Below, in pieces: positions 1 to 8,185 of a stretch of DNA of 64,000 nucleotides; position 1 is the first letter of the stretch, and the number at the start of each line of letters is the position of its first letter. The DNA is from Terriglobia bacterium. Its GTDB lineage: Bacteria; Acidobacteriota; Terriglobia; Terriglobales; Acidobacteriaceae. Location of the stretch: assembly GCA_021325035.1 (NCBI GenBank), contig JAJPHW010000100.1:1-64000 (forward strand). Reading direction: 5' to 3'. The notes beneath the pieces are model-generated. The model was given only the letters and a program-made list of their open reading frames with translations. It was not told the DNA's origin and did not search any database. Made by a program: the position numbers and the translations under genes.

Positions 1-636
1 AAGCCACCGGCCAAGGTGGATGCTCGCGAAGAAGAGCTGATTCGTCGCGTCCAAAATGGCGAGCGGGATGTGTTTTATGAGCTGGTGCAACCTTATGAAC
101 GGCGGCTTTATGCAGTCGCTTTTGCCATTCTGCACAATCAGCATGATGCGGAAGACGCCGCGCAGGAGGCTGTTCTTAAAGCTTTCAAGAATATCCGGCA
201 ATTTCGCTTTGAAGCGCGCTTCAGCACATGGTTGATTCAGATCACCATGAACGAGGCCCGCATGCGCCGCCGCAAGGAGCACGGAGAGATCATGGAACCT
301 ATCGGCGAATATCGCGAAGAGGATGGTACGTACACGCCGCGCGATTTTGCGGATTGGCGGGAAATACCCTCCGAATCTCTGGAAAGAACGGAAGTGCGTA
401 AATTGTTGCTCGAAGCTCTGGCTTCTCTCGGCGCAAAGTATCGCGAAATTTTCATTCTGCGTGACGTAAACCACCTCAGTATTGAAGAGGTCTCGGAAAT
501 GCTCGGCATTTCGCGCGCGTCAGTAAAGACCCGGCTTTTGCGTGCCCGCCTTATGCTGCGGGATTTGCTTGCTCCAAAAATGAGCAGCGGTTGGTTCAGT
601 ACGCCCTCCCTGCCGAAAGGAGAAAAACCATGGTAG
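1..636 (+). CDS. RNA polymerase sigma factor, ECF (sigma-70 family); 5' end probably outside window
   Basis: Alternative sigma factor that would direct RNA polymerase to a stress or envelope regulon. Region 2 occupies roughly the first 80 residues (LIRRVQNGERDVFYELV, then the DAEDAAQEAVLKAF stretch that contacts the -10 element). Region 4 is a helix-turn-helix near residues 135-185 (LSIEEVSEMLGISRASVKTR). The reading frame is open to the first base. A GTG at 16 could be the start, giving 206 aa, a normal ECF length, but it has no clear ribosome site, so the true start is probably upstream. The stop overlaps the start of the anti-sigma gene by 7 bp, implying translational coupling. The family call is secure; the regulon is unknown. 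Confidence 0.9.
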   Translation, partial: KPPAKVDAREEELIRRVQNGERDVFYELVQPYERRLYAVAFAILHNQHDAEDAAQEAVLKAFKNIRQFRFEARFSTWLIQITMNEARMRRRKEHGEIMEPIGEYREEDGTYTPRDFADWREIPSESLERTEVRKLLLEALASLGAKYREIFILRDVNHLSIEEVSEMLGISRASVKTRLLRARLMLRDLLAPKMSSGWFSTPSLPKGEKPW

Positions 637-1214
637 AAAGCTGCGAGCAAGTCTGGCGGGAAGTCTCAAACTATATTGAAAATGATTTAGATCCGGCATT
701 GCGTACTGAGATTGATGAACACCTACGGCAATGCCCCAAGTGCCGTTCTGTCCTTGAGGGGACTCGGAACATTATTCAGTTGTACGGGGACGAACGCCTG
801 TTCGATATGCCTCTGGGTTTTAGCTGGCGTCTGCGGCACAAACTAGCCGGAGCGCGGCCTACATGGCAGTCGGTAGGCTTCGGCTGGCTCGCTGCTGCTG
901 CCGCGATGATGTTGATCGTAGGTGGTTTCGTTTTGGCCAATTCGTCGTCTCGCGCTCAGCCAGCTGTTATTTCGCATATGGCCGCTCCGGCCAAGCCCCT
1001 GCCTGAGGGTTTGATGGTTGTCGTAGCTGAACACGGCAAACTGTTTCATCTCGCGGAATGTACATACATTCACGCGGAAGGGCGTCCGGTTCGAACGTTG
1101 ACGGCGCAGGAAGCTTTGCGGGAAGGTTATGTGCCTTGCGTTCGCTGCTTGGGTGAGTATGTTGTGAAGGTAGCTCTGAACTTCGTCCGTAAATACGGCT
1201 TCATCTCCGTATGA
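630..1214 (+). CDS. Membrane anti-sigma factor, zf-HC2 type, with C-terminal Ada-like Cys motif
   Basis: Probable anti-sigma partner of the preceding ECF factor, 194 aa. The ATG at 630 is chosen because GAAAGGAGAAA lies just before it; an in-frame TTG at 591 lacks such a site. The N-terminal zinc-finger motif is H31-x3-C35-x2-C38, typical of cytoplasmic ZAS/HC2 domains that bind the sigma factor. One membrane span lies at about residues 83-103. The exported C-terminal part carries H140-x3-C144 and C170-x2-C173 in the context FHLAEC...GYVPCVRC. This resembles the small Ada-type metal-binding fold also found as a tail on exported nucleases. It could be a periplasmic metal or redox sensor; that role is inference. 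Confidence 0.82.
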   Translation: MVESCEQVWREVSNYIENDLDPALRTEIDEHLRQCPKCRSVLEGTRNIIQLYGDERLFDMPLGFSWRLRHKLAGARPTWQSVGFGWLAAAAAMMLIVGGFVLANSSSRAQPAVISHMAAPAKPLPEGLMVVVAEHGKLFHLAECTYIHAEGRPVRTLTAQEALREGYVPCVRCLGEYVVKVALNFVRKYGFISV

Positions 1215-1430
1215 CACAGGCTTGAAATAGAATCGGATGCTCACGGAACAAATTTGCGAGCCGTAGTTCCTATTCCTATGATGCCTTGATCCGTTTACCT
1301 GAATTCAGATACTCGGAACGATTCTGCGCTCTGGATCCTGTGCGCAGCTAGTCACGCCTCTACTACTTGTCATTCCGAATTGCTTCTGCGGTGAGGAAAT
1401 CTGCTTTGCCGCGCTGGCGGCTAAATCAAC

Positions 1431-1454
1431 GGGCAGGCCTATTCCGACCTGCCC
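1431..1454 (-). terminator. Hairpin after the MXKDX-repeat gene, probable terminator
   Basis: GGGCAGG at 1431-1437 pairs perfectly with CCTGCCC at 1448-1454 across a 10-nt loop. It lies 14 bases beyond the stop codon of the minus-strand repeat-protein gene. Read on that strand it is followed by a modest T-containing tract (GTTGATTT), so it is a plausible but weak intrinsic terminator. Confidence 0.45.
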
Positions 1455-1467
1455 ATACCAATCGTGC

Positions 1468-1737
1468 TTACTGTTTCATGCTGTCGTTGCTCATCGAATC
1501 TTTCTTCATGTCGTCTTTTTTCATATCGTCTTTCTTTGCGGTCTTGGTTTTCTTGGTCTTGGCAGTTTTCTTGTCTTTTGCCATGGAATCTTTCTTCATG
1601 GAGTCCTGGCTCATGGAATCCTTGCTCATGGAATCCTTGCTCATGGAATCGTCCTTCTTCATCGTGTCCTGAGCGAAGGCGGCCATTGAAAGGGTCAGAA
1701 AACACACAGCCAGCAGCGAACCAAAAAATTTCTTCAT
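1468..1737 (-). CDS. Secreted pentapeptide MXKDX repeat protein
   Basis: Small exported protein of 89 aa. Residues 1-22 form a classic signal peptide (MKKFFGSLLAVCFLTLSMAA, cleavage near AFA-QD). The mature part is almost entirely pentads of the form DSMSK/DDMKK with a Lys/Thr-rich centre (KTAKTKKTKTAKK). This matches the low-complexity family annotated as 'pentapeptide MXKDX repeat protein', whose function is unknown. The mature chain contains only Met, Lys, Asp, Ser, Thr, Ala, Gln and Asn, so it is probably disordered. The gene stands alone; ATTCTCCTCAT before the start (GAGGAG on the coding strand) is a good ribosome site. A role in metal binding or envelope interaction is speculation. Confidence 0.8.
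   Translation of the reverse strand: MKKFFGSLLAVCFLTLSMAAFAQDTMKKDDSMSKDSMSKDSMSQDSMKKDSMAKDKKTAKTKKTKTAKKDDMKKDDMKKDSMSNDSMKQ
1582..1656. repeat. 15-bp tandem repeat, five units, inside MXKDX gene
   Basis: Five 15-bp units beginning CATGGAATC or CATGGAGTC start at 1582, 1597, 1612, 1627 and 1642. The third and fourth (1612-1641) are identical, which suggests recent expansion by slippage. Each unit encodes one pentapeptide on the minus strand, so copy number can change without a frameshift. Confidence 0.85.
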
Positions 1738-1850
1738 AACATTCTCCTCATTTAAATGGGTTTAATTTGGCGCCGTAACTGCGCGCACCACAGAGATGTA
1801 TCAGAAAGAAAAAAGTTACACAATAACCGATGCACCTTCGTGGCAAACAT

Positions 1851-3128
1851 TTAACAAATAAGTTGCTCTCGGTTCAATTTGAGACCATTCAGATTGCCCA
1901 GCACGGTAACCGCGATGCTGTCAGCTTGGAAGAACTCATTCGCTAGCACCTGCAATTCTTCGGAACTTACACCTTCAATTTTCTCAATGAGTTCGTCCAT
2001 GCTGTAGAAGCGGTCGAAGTACATTTCTTGCCGGGCGAGGTTCGACATTCTTGCAGTCGAAGACTCGAGTGACAACATAAGGCTGCCTTTGAGTTGGTCC
2101 TTCGCGCGCCTCAGTTCTTCTTCCGGTACCGGCTCCGATTTGAGCTTATGAAATTCGGAGACCACTGATTCCACCACCTTCGTGGCAGATGCACGTGAGG
2201 TCCCGGCATAAACCGACATGCACCCTGTGTCACGATATGGATTCAGATCGCTATAGATGGAGTAGGCCAATCCCTGGCGTTCGCGAATATTTTGGAACAA
2301 TCGCGAACTCATACCGCCCCCGAGTAGAGTGCTCAAGATGTACGATGCGTGTCGCCGGCCATGGGCCATAGGGTGAGATTGCACTCCAATGCAAATCTGC
2401 ACTTGCTCGAGAGCCTTTTTATTGCGCAGTACAATTCGGGGAGCCACTTTCGGTTGTGGGCTGTGAAAGCCATTTTTCTGCGGTTGCATGTGGCCGAAAT
2501 GCTTTAACGCCAGGTCAACAAACTGCTGATGCTGCAAATGCCCTGCCGCGCAGATGATGATGTTGCCGGGAGCAAAACGCTGGCCATAGAAAGACAGCAC
2601 CGGATCGCGTTCGAAGGTCTTTACCGTATCCTTCGTGCCTAATATCGGCTTGCCGAGCGCATGATCTTTCCAGAAGTTTTGAGTAAAGATTTCGTGGACG
2701 AGATAATCGGGATTATCTTCATCCATCTTGATTTCTTCGAGAATCACGCCGCGCTCGCGTGCTATATCATCACGGTCGAACACGGGATTCAGAACAAGGT
2801 CGCTAAGAACATCCATCGCGATGGGAAGATGGTCGTCGAGCACCTTGATGTTGAAGCAAATGCATTCTTTGGCGGTAAAAGCATCCATGTTGCCGCCGAT
2901 GGAATCCACTTGGCGGGCAATGGCTTCTGCGGAGCGGTTTTTGCTGCCTTTAAAAACCATGTGCTCCACAAAATGCGAAATTCCGTTCCATTGTGGATCT
3001 TCGTCGCGCGAGCCAGTCTTGATCCAAATGCCCAGCGAAACCGAGCGGATGTGTTGCATCTCCTCGGTGATGAGGGTAAGTCCATTGGGCAGGATTTCAC
3101 GGCGAATATTACGTGCTTCTTTACTCAT
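1851..3128 (-). CDS. M16 family zinc peptidase (insulinase/processing-peptidase-like)
   Basis: Metalloprotease of the pitrilysin/MPP family, 425 aa, the length of single-unit bacterial M16B enzymes such as YmxG/PqqL-type proteases. The inverted zinc motif HxxEH is intact at residues 52-56 (HFVEH), and the downstream glutamate (ILEEIKMDEDN, E131/E132) gives the third ligand. The C-terminal half keeps the substrate-binding arginine/tyrosine segment (SRLFQNIRERQGLAYSIYS). No signal peptide is visible, so it is probably cytoplasmic. It is transcribed divergently from rlmN across a 184-bp AT-rich spacer. The natural substrate cannot be read from sequence. Confidence 0.9.
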   Translation of the reverse strand: MSKEARNIRREILPNGLTLITEEMQHIRSVSLGIWIKTGSRDEDPQWNGISHFVEHMVFKGSKNRSAEAIARQVDSIGGNMDAFTAKECICFNIKVLDDHLPIAMDVLSDLVLNPVFDRDDIARERGVILEEIKMDEDNPDYLVHEIFTQNFWKDHALGKPILGTKDTVKTFERDPVLSFYGQRFAPGNIIICAAGHLQHQQFVDLALKHFGHMQPQKNGFHSPQPKVAPRIVLRNKKALEQVQICIGVQSHPMAHGRRHASYILSTLLGGGMSSRLFQNIRERQGLAYSIYSDLNPYRDTGCMSVYAGTSRASATKVVESVVSEFHKLKSEPVPEEELRRAKDQLKGSLMLSLESSTARMSNLARQEMYFDRFYSMDELIEKIEGVSSEELQVLANEFFQADSIAVTVLGNLNGLKLNREQLIC

Positions 3129-3190
3129 GGAAAATGTTTGTAAACCTGATTATGGGGAAAATGGGTACTTTGATATTGTTACACACTACG

Positions 3191-3229
3191 CAGCTTAGAA
3201 TTGATTATATAAGCTGTTAAGAATCAATT
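3191..3229. promoter_or_regulatory. Interleaved inverted repeats in the divergent M16/rlmN spacer
   Basis: CAGCTTA (3191-3197) is the reverse complement of TAAGCTG (3210-3216). AATTGATT (3199-3206) is the reverse complement of AATCAATT (3222-3229). The two dyads are interleaved and sit in an AT-rich spacer between divergent genes. This layout suits an operator or overlapping promoters, but no regulator is identified. Confidence 0.35.
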
Positions 3230-3312
3230 ATTTACATTGAAATGAATTATGTGTGCTGACAGTGCACTCTGTGACGGTTTCTTCTAGAATTAAGCACGAA
3301 ACTGGCTGACTC

Positions 3313-4443
3313 ATGACCGCAACCCCGGATAACGTTCTCTTAGGGCTTAATTTTCAAGAGCTTACCGCATTGATGGACCAATCGGGCCAGCCCACCTATC
3401 GCGCGCGACAGTTGTTTGACGCGATTTACGCTCAACGAGTCATATCCATCGAGCATATTTCTCCCCTACCTCTGGAATTTCGGCGGGATTTAGGGAATCG
3501 TGGATTCCAGATCGGATTGCCTCACATCGAAAAGCAATTTACTTCCACCGATGGCACCATTCGTTATCTCGTGAAGCTATCCGATGAACAGACGGTGGAA
3601 ACCGTGTGGATGCCGGAAGGAGATGGCGGAGAAAGCGGGGACGGAAGCGAAGCAGCCGATGAACAATTTCAATCAAGTGAGCGCGCGTGGAATCGCGCCA
3701 CAATTTGTGTCTCCAGCCAGGTAGGTTGCGCTGTAGATTGCCAGTTTTGCCTGACAGCACAGCTGAAGATGAAGAGGAACCTCTCCGCTGGCGAAATCGC
3801 GGGACAGGTGCTGGCTGTGCTCAATGAACGCAAGGTACAACCTCCGAATGATCGCATCAACCTTGTTTTTATGGGGATGGGAGAGCCATTCCTTAATTAT
3901 GAAAATTTCATCAAGGCAGTAACGCTTCTGGTTGAGGGCGTTGGCATTCCGGCATCGCGAATGACGGTATCGACTGCCGGGATCGTTCCGCGAATCTACG
4001 ATTTAGGAGCAGAGGCAATTCGGCCGAAGCTGGCGATCTCTCTCAACGGCTCCAATGATGAATTGCGCACGCGTATTATGCCGATCAATCGCAAATGGAA
4101 TCTGGAAAAACTGATGGCTGCCGCGCGCGAGTTCCCGCTCCGCAATCGTGAAAAAATCACATTTGAATATGTATTGTTGGATGAGGTGAATGATTCCCCA
4201 AAAAACGCCAGCGAAGTGGCTGAACTGATACGAGGTTTACGCGCAAAAGTAAATTTGATCGCGTTGAACCCAGGGCCGGGAATTGCTTTTCGTACTCCAC
4301 AAGAACGACGAGTCATGGAGTTCCAGCGGATTCTTATGGCGTCGAATATTCCGACGTTTATTCGGAAGCCTCGAGGGCGCGACATTTTTGCCGCATGTGG
4401 TCAATTAAAAAGAACGGTAGAAATTTCGCCGGTAACAGGTTAA
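3313..4443 (+). CDS. rlmN: 23S rRNA (adenine2503-C2)/tRNA (adenine37-C2) methyltransferase RlmN
   Basis: Radical-SAM methyltransferase that puts a methyl group on C2 of A2503 in 23S rRNA and of A37 in some tRNAs. The [4Fe-4S] motif CxxxCxxC is C139, C143, C146 (VGCAVDCQFC). The second catalytic cysteine is C362 near the C-terminus (FAACGQL). The product is 376 aa, a normal length. An acidic, Gly/Ser-rich insertion at about residues 101-128 separates VETVWMPEGD from the conserved ICVSSQVGC; it is longer than in the commonly seen enzymes. The stop codon shares TTAA with the stop of the convergent kinase gene. Confidence in function is high. Confidence 0.95.
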   Translation: MTATPDNVLLGLNFQELTALMDQSGQPTYRARQLFDAIYAQRVISIEHISPLPLEFRRDLGNRGFQIGLPHIEKQFTSTDGTIRYLVKLSDEQTVETVWMPEGDGGESGDGSEAADEQFQSSERAWNRATICVSSQVGCAVDCQFCLTAQLKMKRNLSAGEIAGQVLAVLNERKVQPPNDRINLVFMGMGEPFLNYENFIKAVTLLVEGVGIPASRMTVSTAGIVPRIYDLGAEAIRPKLAISLNGSNDELRTRIMPINRKWNLEKLMAAAREFPLRNREKITFEYVLLDEVNDSPKNASEVAELIRGLRAKVNLIALNPGPGIAFRTPQERRVMEFQRILMASNIPTFIRKPRGRDIFAACGQLKRTVEISPVTG

Positions 4444-6200
4444 ATCGCGGAGTTCACAACCGCGCTGGCTGCCCCGGTTTCGAAGGCCTTCGTGTGAATT
4501 GGAAGCCGAATCTGGAATTGCGCTCCTCCCTCAGGCCGGTTCTGGCATTTGATAGTCCCGGCATGTTCCTGCACGATTCCATAACAAGCGCTCAAGCCTA
4601 ACCCCGTACCCTGACCCACTGGACGCGTAGTGTAAAAGGGGTCGAACACGCGATCTGGTTCTGACATTCCAGGGCCATCGTCAGAGTATTCAAGTACAAC
4701 GAAGTCATCTACCTGCCGGGTGCTTACGCTCAGCATGGTTCCAGTTTCATCCATCGCGTTCAGTGCATTGTTGGTGATATGCAAACAGACCTGCAGCAGT
4801 TGATTGGAATCGCCGAAGACACGTGCCAAACCAGGTGTGAAATCAGTTCGTAGTTGAATGTTGCGTGCGCTCATTTGTGGTTGGCAGAGTTTCGCTGCCG
4901 TTTCGGCCAGGACATTTAAATCCAGGGATGTTTTATGCGCAGGAGACTGTTTGGCAAAGCTGAGCATATTCGCCACCAGGGTTTTTGTCCGCCGGATTTG
5001 ATGGCTGATTTTTTCCGCAAGCGAACGTTGATCGGGATTAAGCGATGTTGTCAGTAATAATTCGCAGTAGCCCATCATAGCGGCCAAAGGATTGTTGATT
5101 TCGTGGGCCGCGCCTCCCACCAACTGACCGAGCGAAGCGAGCTTTTCCGATTGCACCAATTGTGCTTGCAAGCGTTGAAGATTATCGAATGATTCCTGAG
5201 ACCCCCGCAGGAGGTGGAGCAATTCTCGATCGAGTAAATGCTGTTTGAGAAAAACCATCGAACCCATAACCAACATGGATCCAAGTGTGATAACCATGCG
5301 GAAAGTGCGCACTTTATCCGGAACAGAAGTGTCAAAAAGGGAGTAGGCGGCAAATAGCGGCAAGGAAAAGATGGCCGCCATGCCAACACGCGCGACCCAT
5401 ACTCCCTGCGTGGTTCTTGGGCGGGTAGCACTTTGATCGATTGGGGAATCGAAGGCTCCGATCCCAATTGCAAAGATCCAGGCCATGGAGACCGACAACG
5501 GGATATCGTAGATGCTTCCGGAATAGTAAATATTGCGAACAATAGCCCAATTGGCTACATAAGATCCCAAGCCATAGATCAAGACTGCCCGGAACCATTG
5601 CGCGTAGGTGCTTCTCCAGGCGCCCGTACTGCTTTTCCAGACGAGACATAAGCCAACCAGAAAGGCGATTTTTTCTGCCAGATAAAGCCCATTCCAATTC
5701 TTGGAATAGGCAACTTCCTGGGGATTGATGTACTGCCAGGGAAATATTGCAAAGAAATAGAGATATAACCACCAAACCAGCAGCAATACGAAATCGAGCG
5801 AACCGAGTCTCGTAGAGCGTTCATCATGCTCAAAATGTGGTTGCAAGGCTAGGGCTGCCATCATAGGCACGAGATGTAGAAATACGATGATGTCGGCACT
5901 AAATGGATTTGGAACGTCCTTGTGCAGAATGACTTCCCAATAGGACCAGATGCACTGATATACCATCCACATTCCCAAGCCTAGCGTCATTAGGGCCCAA
6001 AACGCTCGTGTGCGCCCGCGATTTTTAAAAATGTTCAATCCGAGCGCAACGGTCGCAGCGATCAGCAGGATTGACTGCCCAATATCCGTAACCACTACCA
6101 GGGTGTAGCCTTGGTGCAGAAACAACGGGGCAGCCGCCTGCAAAACCACCAGGGCGCAGACAGCAAAAAAGCAGATTTTTGAGAGCCTGGGAAGAGGCAT
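4440..6200 (-). CDS. Membrane sensor histidine kinase, HisKA/HATPase
   Basis: Two-component sensor kinase of 586 aa. The N-terminal half has many hydrophobic helices (about residues 10-320), a multi-span sensor of no family I can name. A short coiled linker leads to the HisKA domain (LGQLVGGAAHEINNPLAAMM, phospho-acceptor H366) and an HATPase_c domain with DDGPGM and GTGLGLSACYG motifs. There is no receiver domain and no adjacent cognate regulator on this strand, so it is an orphan. ATG at 6200 is preferred over GTG at 6221 because ATAGGGGCAG lies just ahead of it. It ends convergently with rlmN. Confidence 0.88.
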   Translation of the reverse strand: MPLPRLSKICFFAVCALVVLQAAAPLFLHQGYTLVVVTDIGQSILLIAATVALGLNIFKNRGRTRAFWALMTLGLGMWMVYQCIWSYWEVILHKDVPNPFSADIIVFLHLVPMMAALALQPHFEHDERSTRLGSLDFVLLLVWWLYLYFFAIFPWQYINPQEVAYSKNWNGLYLAEKIAFLVGLCLVWKSSTGAWRSTYAQWFRAVLIYGLGSYVANWAIVRNIYYSGSIYDIPLSVSMAWIFAIGIGAFDSPIDQSATRPRTTQGVWVARVGMAAIFSLPLFAAYSLFDTSVPDKVRTFRMVITLGSMLVMGSMVFLKQHLLDRELLHLLRGSQESFDNLQRLQAQLVQSEKLASLGQLVGGAAHEINNPLAAMMGYCELLLTTSLNPDQRSLAEKISHQIRRTKTLVANMLSFAKQSPAHKTSLDLNVLAETAAKLCQPQMSARNIQLRTDFTPGLARVFGDSNQLLQVCLHITNNALNAMDETGTMLSVSTRQVDDFVVLEYSDDGPGMSEPDRVFDPFYTTRPVGQGTGLGLSACYGIVQEHAGTIKCQNRPEGGAQFQIRLPIHTKAFETGAASAVVNSAI

Positions 6201-6343
6201 ATCTGCCCCTATCTTAAACACGGAAGGTATATGCCGAAATGGTACTTAGGTAACCAATTCCACAGGCAGGAATTTGACGGGAAGGTGAGTTCTGAAGGAC
6301 GCAATACAGATTATCTATCTGAAATTAAGAATCAAGAGGTAAC

Positions 6344-8185
6344 ATGGGCAGGATGGGATTGCGACCAATTGAGGATAGGCTGCGCTGGCGCTTACGCGCT
6401 CCTGCCAGTCCGGTTGAAGTGCGGCGGACGGAGCGCTGGCTTGCCACAGCACGAGTATTTTTGGCCGTGTCTGCATTGGTTGCGATCTGGATGGATGCAG
6501 GCAATCTGCGCTATCCCTTTTGGACTTACTGCCTGCTGGGCCTCTATATTACGCATGGCGTGGTGATTATGCTGCTTCTGCGTGTCCGGCAACAATCCAC
6601 GATGGCTTTCCGCCTGTTGGTTCATGCTGCCGATGTGGTCTGGCCAGCCCTAATTTCACTGTTTGGTTCATCTCCAAGCAATCCCTTCTTCCTTTTTTTT
6701 GTGTTTGTGCTGGCGGCAGCAGCTTATCGCTGGGGATTATTGGAAACAGTTGGCACGGCCGCGGCGGGTGTAGTCCTGCTTTGGGTGGATAGTCTAGCCG
6801 TGCATTTGGGCTGGATTCGTGGACTCGATGCGATGTTGCTGCGCCACCAACTACCGTTGATTCAAACCAATGATGTCGAATTTGAGCCGCGGCGTTTGTT
6901 CATGCGCTCGATTTATCTGCTGGTGATGGGATTCCTTTTGGGGTATCTGGCTGACCAGCAGAAACAACTGCGCGGTGAAAAAGCTGTTATTGCGCGGATT
7001 CTTGGGCGCGCACGGGTGGAAGCCGGACTAACCGGCACATTGCATGGAATTCTTACGGATTTGATGGAGATGTACGGTTCGAAATACGCCATCATCGCAT
7101 CGCAGGAAGCCAATAGTCACCATGTATTCACTGGAGAGGTAGTGCTCAGGGGGGACGGAGACTCCAGTTTCAAGTGGCTTGAGAACTCTTTCCATGACCG
7201 GGGAACGTACCTTTTTGAATCTCCGGCGGATGTATGTTTCGTGCGTAAAAATCTAGTGGAGGAGCCGGAGCGGGCATCAGTCATTGGTTTGGACAAAGAC
7301 GGGAACCGAATCCATCACCTAACTCCCGAACCTTTGGATGCGTTTGCGCACAAACATTCGTTTCATGACGCGATTGTCGTATCGTTTCTGTTTGGGCGTG
7401 AATGGTGGGGACGATTTTTTCTGCTCGATCCGAGTTCAGCCGGAACTCCTGAGGAAGAACTTCATTTTCTACAAGAACTGGTGCGGCAAGTGGGACCGGC
7501 AGTCTATAACGTGTATCTGCTGCGGCGGTTGCGTTTGCGCGCAGGAGCAGCAGAACGTGCCCGTTTTGCGCGTGAATTGCACGATGGAGCTGTGCAATCA
7601 TTGATTGCTGTGGAAATGCAGGTGGATGTAATCCGGCGGCAATCGCAGACGCGCCCCGAACTGGTCACTGGAGAATTAAGCAGGATTCAGGGTTTGTTGC
7701 GGGAAGAGGTGTTAAAGCTTCGCGAACTGATGCAGCAGATGAAGTCCATGGATTTGGACTCAAAGAGGTTGCTGAATTTTTTGAGTGATACCGTGGAACG
7801 TTTCCAGCGGGAGACCGGCATCTCCGCACGTTTTACCCCAGAAGTTCAAACCGTCGAAATGCCACAGCCTGTGTGTCGCGAGATTGCCCGTATTGTGCAG
7901 GAAGCTTTGGTGAACGTGCGAAAACACAGCCACGCTACCCAGGTGCATGTTCGGCTTGGTTCGCGTAATCGCGCCTGGCAGGTTGTGATCGAAGACGATG
8001 GACGCGGTTTTCCCTTCGAGGGGTACCTTTCACAAACCGAACTAGAGGCCAATGGAAAAGGTCCGGCTGTGATTAAAGAACGTGTGCGCTTGCTGGCGGG
8101 GCAACTCGCGATAGAATCAAAACCTGGCCAGGGCACACGATTGGAAATCAGCGTTCCCTGGAAACAAGAAACTATTTATGGATAA
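6344..8185 (+). CDS. Membrane sensor histidine kinase, NarL/DesK-type (HisKA_3)
   Basis: Sensor kinase of 613 aa. About residues 35-205 hold five or six membrane spans; residues 225-390 look like a GAF-type sensor (ITFs such as FGREWWGRFFLLD). The HisKA_3 dimerisation domain has phospho-acceptor H413 (RARFARELHDGAVQSL), followed by HATPase_c with EALVNVRKHSHAT and EDDGRGF. The start has AAGAGGTAAC immediately upstream. It overlaps the following LuxR-type regulator by 8 bp, so they form a translationally coupled pair. The stimulus is unknown; the short distance to the Flp pilin gene suggests, weakly, control of surface functions. Confidence 0.9.
   Translation: MGRMGLRPIEDRLRWRLRAPASPVEVRRTERWLATARVFLAVSALVAIWMDAGNLRYPFWTYCLLGLYITHGVVIMLLLRVRQQSTMAFRLLVHAADVVWPALISLFGSSPSNPFFLFFVFVLAAAAYRWGLLETVGTAAAGVVLLWVDSLAVHLGWIRGLDAMLLRHQLPLIQTNDVEFEPRRLFMRSIYLLVMGFLLGYLADQQKQLRGEKAVIARILGRARVEAGLTGTLHGILTDLMEMYGSKYAIIASQEANSHHVFTGEVVLRGDGDSSFKWLENSFHDRGTYLFESPADVCFVRKNLVEEPERASVIGLDKDGNRIHHLTPEPLDAFAHKHSFHDAIVVSFLFGREWWGRFFLLDPSSAGTPEEELHFLQELVRQVGPAVYNVYLLRRLRLRAGAAERARFARELHDGAVQSLIAVEMQVDVIRRQSQTRPELVTGELSRIQGLLREEVLKLRELMQQMKSMDLDSKRLLNFLSDTVERFQRETGISARFTPEVQTVEMPQPVCREIARIVQEALVNVRKHSHATQVHVRLGSRNRAWQVVIEDDGRGFPFEGYLSQTELEANGKGPAVIKERVRLLAGQLAIESKPGQGTRLEISVPWKQETIYG

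Noticed and set aside
1215..1467. Hidden gene or RNA in the 253-bp gap after the anti-sigma gene
   Set aside because: No tRNA, no strong hairpin apart from the one reported, and no open frame with a ribosome site or recognisable motif.
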